DNA of 64,000 nt, taken from the NCBI GenBank assembly GCA_964626265.1, contig CAZVCG010000004.1, forward strand, positions 1-64,000, read 5' to 3'. The translations under genes were made by a program, and so were the position numbers. Every line of letters starts with the position of its first letter. The stretch's first letter is position 1. Below are positions 17,467 through 24,237 of the stretch, one piece after another. The stretch comes from CAZVCG01 sp964626265 (GTDB lineage Bacteria; Pseudomonadota; Alphaproteobacteria; UBA9219). Below the pieces are notes generated by a model, which ran no database searches, was not told the DNA's origin, and worked only from the letters and a program-made list of their open reading frames with translations.

Positions 17467-18234
17467 ATGCGCGTAATTGCGAGTTTACTGAGCATCCTTG
17501 TTTTGGGCCTAGCGGCTTCATTGGCCATAGCCGCCGACCCGGCCCCTACCAGTCCTTCCCTTACGGATGCCCAAAAAGCCCAAGTCGAAGAAGTCGTACG
17601 TAACCTTTTGACCAAAAAGGAACCTGACCTGATCATCAAGGCCGCCCAGGAAATGCAAGCCCGACATGAGTCTGAGTCGGCCGAAAAGAACCAGAAAGCC
17701 ATCAAAGCCAACAAAGGAAAACTATTTAATGATCCAAATTCATTTGTCGGCGGTAATCCCAAGGGCGACGTAACCGTCGTTCAGTTCTATGATTACCAGT
17801 GTGGCTACTGCAAAATGGCCAAGGAAACGGTCTCCAAAATTCTTGAGACCGACAAAAATGTCAGGTTTGTCTTTAAAGAATTTCCAGTGCTCGGACCAAA
17901 TTCAGTTCAAGCCGCCAAAGCTTCGCTTGCCAGCGTCAAGCAAGGTAAGTTCATCAAGTTTCATGATGGTCTTCTCTCGCTCAAAGAACATCTGAGCGAC
18001 GAGACTATTTTCAAGGTCGCGAAAGATACAGGACTTGACGTAGAAAAACTGAAAAAAGACATGGCCGATCCGGCCCTCGATAAAATAATACAAGAAAACG
18101 CGACATTAGGCAGCGAGATTGGAGCCGTTGGGACGCCTAGTTATGTGATCGGCGACCAGCTTTACCCCGGAGCCTTGCCTCTAGATCAGATGAAAAAAGC
18201 CATCGAAGACGTTAGAAAAGACCTGAAGAAGTAG
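17467..18234 (+). CDS. DsbA-family periplasmic thiol oxidoreductase
   Basis: Secreted thioredoxin-fold protein. The ATG at MRVIASLLSI has GGGAG upstream and opens a clear signal peptide (cleavage near AIAADP, residue 22); an earlier TTG would add 16 unneeded residues. A helical N-terminal segment (about 30-80) precedes the DsbA domain, as in alphaproteobacterial ScsC/BdbD-like proteins. The active site is C112-G-Y-C115 in YDYQCGYCK, and the cis-proline loop is GAVGTPSYVIG. It may introduce or isomerise disulfides in envelope proteins. No DsbB is nearby. A strong terminator follows 13 bases after the stop. Confidence 0.9.
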   Translation: MRVIASLLSILVLGLAASLAIAADPAPTSPSLTDAQKAQVEEVVRNLLTKKEPDLIIKAAQEMQARHESESAEKNQKAIKANKGKLFNDPNSFVGGNPKGDVTVVQFYDYQCGYCKMAKETVSKILETDKNVRFVFKEFPVLGPNSVQAAKASLASVKQGKFIKFHDGLLSLKEHLSDETIFKVAKDTGLDVEKLKKDMADPALDKIIQENATLGSEIGAVGTPSYVIGDQLYPGALPLDQMKKAIEDVRKDLKK

Positions 18235-18247
18235 TTGCGAAGGAACA

Positions 18248-18278
18248 GCCTGTCCCCGCTTTGCGGGGACAGGCTTTA
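18248..18278 (+). terminator. Rho-independent terminator after the DsbA-like gene
   Basis: Perfect 12-base-pair stem (GCCTGTCCCCGC with GCGGGGACAGGC), three-base loop, then TTTATT. It separates the DsbA-like gene from aroQ, whose promoter would have to lie inside or just after the stem, or transcription reads through. Confidence 0.85.
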
Positions 18279-18294
18279 TTAATAGAGAGAAAAA

Positions 18295-18756
18295 ATGAAA
18301 CAGCAACGCATTCTGGTCATCAACGGCCCCAACCTGAATATGCTGGGCAAGCGCGAGCCCGCTATCTACGGCACGGCCACGCTTAAGGACATCGAAAAGC
18401 TTTGCAAGGACACGGCCGAGCAATTCGACATGACCGTTGACTGCCGCCAAAGCAATATCGAAGGCGACATCGTCACGTGGATTCAGGAAAGCCCGTCTAA
18501 GTATGCTGGCATAGTCATCAACGCCGCAGCGTACAGCCACACATCGGTCGCTATTCTCGACGCTTTACGTCTGGCTGGTCTTCCTGCGGTGGAGGTCCAC
18601 ATTACGAACATTTTTGCCCGCGAATCCTTCCGCCAGCACTCATTCGTGTCTCAAGCGGTTCTGGGCGTTATCAGCGGACTCGGCATTTCAGGTTATTCGT
18701 ACGCCATAGAATATTTAGCAGGTCATTTGGACACCAAAACCAGGAAAAAATCATGA
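18295..18756 (+). CDS. aroQ: Type II 3-dehydroquinate dehydratase
   Basis: Third step of the shikimate pathway, dehydrating 3-dehydroquinate. 153 residues, the normal type II length for the dodecameric enzyme. Motifs: INGPNLNMLGKREPAIYG (Asn and active-site Arg/Tyr lid), RQSNIEGDIV, GIVINAAAYSHTSVAI (catalytic-base helper) and VEVHITNIFARESFR-type HisSN site. Within a block aroQ-accB-accC; its stop overlaps the accB start (ATGA), so translation is coupled. Confidence 0.96.
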   Translation: MKQQRILVINGPNLNMLGKREPAIYGTATLKDIEKLCKDTAEQFDMTVDCRQSNIEGDIVTWIQESPSKYAGIVINAAAYSHTSVAILDALRLAGLPAVEVHITNIFARESFRQHSFVSQAVLGVISGLGISGYSYAIEYLAGHLDTKTRKKS

Positions 18757-19202
18757 GTAAATTCGATATTGACGCCGATGCCGTACATAAGATGGCCGAT
18801 CTTCTGAAAGAAACCGGCCTGCATGAAATCGAATACGCCGAAGGCGATAAGCGTCTTCGTTGCGTCGCGGCACATGCCCCTGTCTCGCATCCCCCCCATG
18901 TCATCCCAATGGCCGCCCCCACTGTTGCGCACACTGAAGTTCAGGGAACGCAAAAACCCGTTCTCAACGGTACGCCTGTGGACGCCCCCATGGTCGGCAC
19001 GGTTTATATGGCTCCCGAACCCGGCGCGCCCCACTTCGTGAATGTCGGCGACAAGGTCAAGCCCGGCGACACGCTTCTAATCATCGAAGCCATGAAAGTC
19101 ATGAATCCCATCAAGGCTCCGGTAGCCGGGACAATTACCGAAATTTTCGTCAACGACGCCAAGCCCGTCGAATTCGGCGAAACTTTATTGTTGATTGCAT
19201 AG
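18753..19202 (+). CDS. accB: Biotin carboxyl carrier protein of acetyl-CoA carboxylase
   Basis: Carrier subunit that holds biotin during malonyl-CoA synthesis for fatty acids. 149 residues: N-terminal helical region (1-40), Ala/Pro-rich flexible linker (about 45-75), and the C-terminal biotinyl domain (about 78-149) with the EAMKVMN motif; the biotinylated lysine is residue 115, 34 from the C-terminus as expected. The thumb region PEPGAPHFVNVGD is present. The ATG overlaps the aroQ stop; accC follows after 9 bases. Confidence 0.96.
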   Translation: MSKFDIDADAVHKMADLLKETGLHEIEYAEGDKRLRCVAAHAPVSHPPHVIPMAAPTVAHTEVQGTQKPVLNGTPVDAPMVGTVYMAPEPGAPHFVNVGDKVKPGDTLLIIEAMKVMNPIKAPVAGTITEIFVNDAKPVEFGETLLLIA

Positions 19203-19211
19203 GGTAAGGCC

Positions 19212-20555
19212 TTGTTCGAAAAAATTCTCATTGCCAACCGCGGCGAAATCGCCCTCCGCATTCATCGCGCCTGCCGCGAAATGGGCATCCATACGGTCGC
19301 CGTTCACTCGACGGCGGATGCAGATGCTATGCACGTCCGGCTTGCAGATGAAAGCGTGTGCATAGGCCCTCCACCTGCAAAAGATAGCTATCTGAATATT
19401 CCGGCTATACTCACAGCCGCTGCCATCACGGGAGCCGACGCGATACATCCGGGCATAGGCTTCATGTCGGAAAACGCCGCTTTCGCCGAAATGGTGGAAG
19501 AACACGGCTTCGTCTTCATCGGCCCCACGCCCGAGCATATCCGCATGATGGGCGACAAAATGACGGCGCGCACTACGGTTATGAATCTAGGCCTCCCGAC
19601 AGTTCCGGGCTCCGAAGGCATCATAGCAAGCGAAGTCGAAGCCGCCAAGGTCGCTAAATCTATCGGCTATCCCGTCCTTATCAAGGCATCGGCAGGCGGG
19701 GGCGGCAAAGGCATGAAAGTCGCGCATGACGCAGCATCGCTCGGCGAAGCTTATCGATTGGCACGAAACGAAGCGCGTGCGGCGTTCGGCAACGACGACG
19801 TTTATATGGAAAAATATCTGGCGACCCCGCGCCATATCGAAGTCCAGTTGCTTGGCGACACGCACGGCAACGCTGTCTATTTCGGCGAACGCGATTGCTC
19901 GTTGCAACGACGCCACCAGAAAGTCATCGAGGAAGCTCCCTCGCCTGGCCTCAACGACAACGAACGCAAATATATCGGCGAACTCGCGGCCAGCGTGGTG
20001 CAAAAACTCGGCTATCGCGGTGTCGGCACGATGGAGTTCCTCTATGAGAACGGCAAGTTCTATTTCATCGAAATGAATACTCGCCTTCAGATCGAACACA
20101 CGGTGTCTGAAATGATCACCGGCATCGATCTTGTGCGCGAGCAGATACGCGTAGCGTCAGGTCTGCCATTGGGTTTCAAACAGGAAGATATATCGTTTAG
20201 TGGCCATGCCATCGAATGCCGCATCAACGCCGAAAATCCCGAAACGTTCATGCCCTCGCCCGGCACTATCAACGGTTTCCATGCCCCCGGCGGGCTTGGC
20301 GTACGCGTCGATAGCGCGCTTTATGACGGCTACAAAGTGCCGCCGCATTATGACAGCATGATCGCCAAGCTGATTGTCCACGGCAAAACGCGCAACGAAT
20401 GTCTCTTGCGTCTGCGCCGCAGCCTTGAAGAGTTCGTGATCGGTGGCGTCCACACGACGCTCCCCCTTCACCAGCGCATCATCAGCCAGAACGACTTTAT
20501 CAACGGCGATTACGACATCCACTGGCTGGAGTCGTTCTTGGGGATTAATTCTTAA
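19212..20555 (+). CDS. accC: Biotin carboxylase subunit of acetyl-CoA carboxylase
   Basis: ATP-grasp enzyme carboxylating the biotin on AccB. 447 residues, full length, starting at a TTG directly before FEKILIANRGEIALR, the universal N-terminus. ATP-binding glycine loop ASAGGGGKGM, catalytic ERDCSLQRRHQKVIEEAPSP and the FIEMNTRLQIEH motif (Mg ligands, active-site Arg) are complete. Nine bases downstream of accB and surely in the same transcript. The convergent VanX-like gene begins its 3' end immediately at the stop, leaving no spacer. The carboxyltransferase genes accA and accD are not in the window. Confidence 0.96.
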   Translation: MFEKILIANRGEIALRIHRACREMGIHTVAVHSTADADAMHVRLADESVCIGPPPAKDSYLNIPAILTAAAITGADAIHPGIGFMSENAAFAEMVEEHGFVFIGPTPEHIRMMGDKMTARTTVMNLGLPTVPGSEGIIASEVEAAKVAKSIGYPVLIKASAGGGGKGMKVAHDAASLGEAYRLARNEARAAFGNDDVYMEKYLATPRHIEVQLLGDTHGNAVYFGERDCSLQRRHQKVIEEAPSPGLNDNERKYIGELAASVVQKLGYRGVGTMEFLYENGKFYFIEMNTRLQIEHTVSEMITGIDLVREQIRVASGLPLGFKQEDISFSGHAIECRINAENPETFMPSPGTINGFHAPGGLGVRVDSALYDGYKVPPHYDSMIAKLIVHGKTRNECLLRLRRSLEEFVIGGVHTTLPLHQRIISQNDFINGDYDIHWLESFLGINS

Positions 20556-21641
20556 TCAGTTTGCCGCCAAAATATCCAGACGGCTCGCTTTAGGATGCGT
20601 CGTATGCCGCTGGCTGCCGTTAAACTGAGCTTCCCGCCATACGAAACGCTGTATATCCGACATTTCTCCACACCCGAACTTGCTGACAACGGCGCCGTAA
20701 TTTATCGTTCGCATGATTTCGTTACCAGTAAAGAAATCACGCATGATCCGTTCATGGTTATGGCATTCTTCAGAAAAATGAGCCGCTCCGTAAGGAGAAA
20801 TACCGCTTGGTCCTTCCTCTAAGCGGGTTTTGCCTGCATGCCACCATTCACCTTCGTAATTACGCAAACCTGCCTTGCGGGTGATGTAATAGTGGAGCCG
20901 CCGATTATAAAGTGCCTCGGTTTCTTTATCGGAAAGCTTATCGCCACGTTCAAGCTTCTCTTCATAAAATCGTGTGGAGGATTCTTTCATCGCCCAGTCG
21001 AAGGGTGTACCCATATTAAGAGGCGCGCTATGCTCACGGACGAGTTGCATGCGCTCAAGTTCGGCAGAATATACATCATGCCAATCGTCCGACTCAAGCA
21101 TCGGCTTGATGCGCAGTAATATTTCCTGAGCAACCTCGGAAAACCTGATGATCGTAAAATCGACACATCCGCCAGTATTATGGGGCGACGGCCTATGCTT
21201 ACGGGCAGAAGGCATAGAAACGTAAACCTGTGCTGCTTCTAATGCTTCTTTGCGACTTAATCCACCCGATCTCATGAGCTTCCCAACATAATCTTTGAAA
21301 AGCCACGCCTGTTCCTGAAGGGTTCGGTATCCTTCCCAGACAAGTACCCCATAACCCTCAGGTAGTTCGTTAGTAGCCAAGGAAAAGCTTTCGGCAATAC
21401 CCTCGCGCATGTAAGCTCCCCAAAGAGAGCCTTTGATTTCGCCTAGCGCGTAAGGTGAGCTATTCCAACGGATGCCTTTATAAATAGGGTCACAATAGAG
21501 CTTATCGTATTTTGTGAAGGGACCTACAGCGACAAGCCTTTCGCCATTTTCCTGTATTGGAATGCTGTATTGCGGCGGATCTAAAAAAGGAATGGGCTGT
21601 GCCCTTGGGTCTTTAAGGCTATATGGAAGAAGAAGTGACAT
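20556..21641 (-). CDS. Long VanX-like D-Ala-D-Ala dipeptidase (M15D)
   Basis: The zinc-peptidase signature of the VanX group is present: SPHNTGGCVDFT (zinc His and Asp) and GEWWHAG (catalytic Glu, zinc His), with WEGYRTLQEQ giving the substrate-side arginine. Such enzymes hydrolyse the D-Ala-D-Ala dipeptide in vancomycin resistance or in peptidoglycan recycling. At 361 residues it is far longer than typical VanX (about 200), with about 60 extra N-terminal residues, an insertion between the motifs and a C-terminal extension of about 70 residues. No signal peptide, so cytoplasmic. Good AGGAG before the ATG. No vanHA partners are nearby, so recycling or a nutritional role is more likely than antibiotic resistance. 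It looks like an insertion into the accC-aat block. Confidence 0.75.
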   Translation of the reverse strand: MSLLLPYSLKDPRAQPIPFLDPPQYSIPIQENGERLVAVGPFTKYDKLYCDPIYKGIRWNSSPYALGEIKGSLWGAYMREGIAESFSLATNELPEGYGVLVWEGYRTLQEQAWLFKDYVGKLMRSGGLSRKEALEAAQVYVSMPSARKHRPSPHNTGGCVDFTIIRFSEVAQEILLRIKPMLESDDWHDVYSAELERMQLVREHSAPLNMGTPFDWAMKESSTRFYEEKLERGDKLSDKETEALYNRRLHYYITRKAGLRNYEGEWWHAGKTRLEEGPSGISPYGAAHFSEECHNHERIMRDFFTGNEIMRTINYGAVVSKFGCGEMSDIQRFVWREAQFNGSQRHTTHPKASRLDILAAN

Positions 21642-21730
21642 TGTTTATCTCTCCTAAAATAATATCTCATCTTCAGTTGACAAATTTAATTGCGTCTACA
21701 CTTGCATGTTCATAAGCATTAAACAATTTT

Positions 21731-21746
21731 TTAACTCGACATTAAC
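21731..21746 (+). promoter_or_regulatory. CtrA-type binding site between vanX-like gene and aat
   Basis: TTAA-CTCGACA-TTAAC, a perfect CtrA consensus, 57 bases before the aat start and 89 bases before the divergent VanX-like gene. It could control either one. Confidence 0.55.
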
Positions 21747-21802
21747 CATTTTTATCAATAAGTTAATTTCGTTCCGGTTCGTTATCTAAATAGCTGTAAT
21801 CC

Positions 21803-22477
21803 ATGTCCCAACGTAGAATTCTTCTTACTCCCGACATCCTTTTGCAGGCCTACGCAGCGGGAATATTCCCGATGGCTGAGCATGCCATGTCGCAGGAGTT
21901 GCGTTGGTTCGACCCGCCTCTACGCGCCGTCATTCCGCTGGATCACCGATTTCACGTCCCTCGCAGGCTCCGCCGCACGATCCGCCAACAGCCCTATAAT
22001 ATCCGCTTGAACACGGCCTTTGGCGAAGTCATCCGCTGCTGCGCCGCGCCTACACAGGAACGTTCCGTGACATGGATCAACCGCGAGATTATAGGGCTTT
22101 ATACGACGCTACATCACCGCGGATTCGCGCACAGCGTCGAAGTCTGGGATAGGCACGAACTCGTCGGCGGTCTTTACGGCGTCAGTCTCGGCAGCGCCTT
22201 TTTCGGCGAGAGCATGTTCAGCCGCCGACCGGACGCAAGCAAAATTGCTCTTGTATATTTGGTTGCGCTGCTGCGTGACTGTTCCTTCAAATTACTGGAT
22301 ACGCAATTCCAGACGGATCATCTGGCGCAATTCGGGACATTGGAGATCACGCGCGCCAATTATCAGCATCAACTGTCCAAGGCGATCAAAACGCAAAACA
22401 AGCTTGCTTTGCCCGAAAATTCCGACTGGGATCACTTGGTGGCTTCGCTTTTGCAGCCCGTAACCCACAAATCGTAA
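21803..22477 (+). CDS. aat: Leucyl/phenylalanyl-tRNA-protein transferase
   Basis: Adds Leu or Phe to proteins with N-terminal Lys or Arg, creating N-degrons for ClpS-ClpAP. 224 residues, full length. Diagnostic motifs: GIFPMAEH, WFDPPLRAVIPL, ERSVTWINREII, GGLYGVSLGSAFFGESMFS, ASKIALVYL and LLDTQFQTDHLAQFG. ATG start chosen because it gives the conserved RILLTPDILLQAY N-terminus. Its 3' end overlaps the convergent DUF2155 gene by 46 bases, which is unusual but both frames are well conserved there. Confidence 0.95.
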   Translation: MSQRRILLTPDILLQAYAAGIFPMAEHAMSQELRWFDPPLRAVIPLDHRFHVPRRLRRTIRQQPYNIRLNTAFGEVIRCCAAPTQERSVTWINREIIGLYTTLHHRGFAHSVEVWDRHELVGGLYGVSLGSAFFGESMFSRRPDASKIALVYLVALLRDCSFKLLDTQFQTDHLAQFGTLEITRANYQHQLSKAIKTQNKLALPENSDWDHLVASLLQPVTHKS

Positions 22478-22812
22478 ATCGGATGTTCCATCGCGGACAG
22501 GGCCGGACTGGACGCGAACATCCATCCCTTGAAAACGCCGGATTCCACCGATCCGGGCTTTATTTCGCTTACTTCCAGAAACGCCGCTGCTTCCGGTGTT
22601 TCCTCGGGCGGCGCGACGCGACAGGCGCGAACCGTGATGATAAGCGTGCCGAACTTAAAAGGTTGCTCGATGGGAACGTTGATCTCTTCGACGCGTGCCG
22701 TGATTTTGTCCAACACTCTCAATACAGCCAAAGGCCTATCTTCGGTCGGCGCAGAGGCGCGAACGTCTCCCGCAGCGATAGCCAGCAAAAATACGATGAG
22801 GATACGCCGCAT
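22432..22812 (-). CDS. DUF2155 periplasmic protein
   Basis: 126 residues with a signal peptide (residues 1-19, ending near DVRASA). The DUF2155 core is easy to see: LRVLDKITARV, FKFGTLIITVRACRVAPPEETPE, AAAFLEV, FKGWMFASSPAL and HPIYDLWVTGC, with two cysteines (about 64 and 121) that may form a disulfide. The family is alphaproteobacterial and uncharacterised; the usual neighbour NDUFA12 (a complex I accessory homologue) is not present here. Its ATG shares one base with the mlaD stop (TAATG), so it is translationally coupled to mlaD. Confidence 0.85.
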   Translation of the reverse strand: MRRILIVFLLAIAAGDVRASAPTEDRPLAVLRVLDKITARVEEINVPIEQPFKFGTLIITVRACRVAPPEETPEAAAFLEVSEIKPGSVESGVFKGWMFASSPALSAMEHPIYDLWVTGCKSEATK

Positions 22813-23735
22813 TATGGCTTTGCCGGTTCCGGTGGGGTTGCCGTCGGATCGTGTGGCGCAGGCAAGGTTACAGGGGGCAAAACGGAGATATTCGGCGGCG
22901 GTAAGTTGTTAATATCAGAAGGCGCTGCAGCGTTTTCGGAATCCGTTTTCTGGGATTCGCGGACGGGTTCTTGTTCAGGTTTTGGCGGCACAAGAATCTG
23001 TTTTTCTTCCACGGGTTTGGAAGGCTGCAAAGTGGATATGATTCCGTCTAAAGATCCCGTTGATGTGGCGGGCGCTATCTTGGCTGGCGCAGGCGCGGCC
23101 TTAGCTGGCGCAGACGGAACAGGAGGTGCCGGCCTTGGCGCAGGCGCGATCGCAGGGGCAGGTTGAGGCGTCGGAACGAAGGATTCGGCGGGCGCTGGAG
23201 AAGCCGTAACGGCAGGCGGAGACGCCGCCCCTATTGAAGAGCCGCTTTTCGATTGCGCGCCATTCCCGTTCTCGGATTTTTTTGATCCGTAAATCAGCTG
23301 GCCGATCAAATCGTCGAGTCGCATCGGCGATTGCGTATGCGTTATTCTTCCCGTTCCGTCCGTTTTGATGTTCTCTTCGTCCACGCCTACTTCAAGCGAC
23401 ATGTACTTGCCGCCCAAAAGACTCTCGGACGCGACCATGGCAATCGTATCGAGCGGCAATATGATATTGGGCAACAAAGTCATGTGTACGTCGACTTTAT
23501 ATTGATTTGGGCCTGGTTTAGTGACAAGTTCCAGATTCGATATGGAACCGACTTTGACGCCGTTCATCTTTACGTCCGTTCCTTCTTTTAGACCATCGAC
23601 CTTGGGAAAATAAGCGCTGACCGTATAGCCCTGCACTTTCTGCAAATCGGCGCTCGAATAAGCAAAAACAAGAAACACGCCGGCGACAATAAGCACGACT
23701 GCGCCGAGCACGGTTTCAATTGCATTGCGTCCCAT
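22812..23735 (-). CDS. mlaD: MlaD-type MCE domain lipid transport protein
   Basis: Inner-membrane anchored, periplasmic hexamer subunit of the Mla phospholipid transport system. One transmembrane anchor (residues 5-26), then an MCE domain (about 35-115) with YFPKVDGLKEGTDVKMNGVKVG and ESLLGGKYMSLE. A conserved GRITHTQSPMRLDDLIGQL segment follows. The last 150 residues form a Pro/Ala-rich, probably disordered tail (PAPAPRPAPPVPSAP type), longer than in E. coli MlaD. Genes for MlaE, MlaF or MlaC are not adjacent, as is common in alphaproteobacteria. Confidence 0.88.
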   Translation of the reverse strand: MGRNAIETVLGAVVLIVAGVFLVFAYSSADLQKVQGYTVSAYFPKVDGLKEGTDVKMNGVKVGSISNLELVTKPGPNQYKVDVHMTLLPNIILPLDTIAMVASESLLGGKYMSLEVGVDEENIKTDGTGRITHTQSPMRLDDLIGQLIYGSKKSENGNGAQSKSGSSIGAASPPAVTASPAPAESFVPTPQPAPAIAPAPRPAPPVPSAPAKAAPAPAKIAPATSTGSLDGIISTLQPSKPVEEKQILVPPKPEQEPVRESQKTDSENAAAPSDINNLPPPNISVLPPVTLPAPHDPTATPPEPAKP

Positions 23736-24225
23736 AGATCAGCTCCTCGAATGGCTTTGGCTTTAACAAGAATGAATCGTCATCTCCTATTTGCCACCAA
23801 ACATGGTTAACGGCAAATCCTTTGGAGCCCCATGGGCTCTTTCGTCGCGCATTCTTTTTTCGTGGTGCGGATTCGATGAGGATTCGGTGACACAAGTTTG
23901 CCTTGATATTTTTCATTCGGCAAGATTCTGAAACAATCGGAACTGAAATAATCACAGGAATTATTCGATGTTCTTACGCGAATTCTCGGAAGCCCATAAT
24001 TGCCCAAATATACGAAAATTATAGGGATAGCCCATCAGTACCGTGCATGAAACGCCTCAAAAACGTTCATGAGCGACTTTAATAACTGCCAAGAATAAAC
24101 CTGATTATTGTTACGGAGAGGGAACAATGGGAGAGAATTTGGGGAGAGAAAGGTGTGGATTGTGAATAAGTAATTCTTTATGCATACCATATTTTGTGGC
24201 ATATTCAGACGTAACCGCATGATCT
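23736..24225. other. Intergenic region between mlaD and the NrdJ-like gene
   Basis: About 490 bases with no supported gene; small frames on the minus strand (for example 23,716-23,955) overlap the mlaD start and have no coding signals. It must contain the mlaD promoter (minus) and that of the NrdJ-like gene (plus). The repeated GGGAGAG-type words at 24,118-24,150 are noted without a function. Confidence 0.4.
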
Positions 24226-24234
24226 TGTGGATAA
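24226..24234 (+). promoter_or_regulatory. Perfect DnaA box before the NrdJ-like gene
   Basis: TGTGGATAA, exact complement of the strongest DnaA box TTATCCACA, ends three bases before the ATG of the ribonucleotide-reductase-like gene. DnaA controls nrdAB in E. coli, so a regulatory role is conceivable; a single 9-mer can also arise by chance. Confidence 0.4.
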
Positions 24235-24237
24235 CTT

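Noticed and set aside
18248..18278. Palindrome before aroQ taken as a repeat element
   Set aside because: A stem of 12 with T-rich end is best read as a terminator; there are no long inverted ends as in the 27.8 and 51.2 kb elements.
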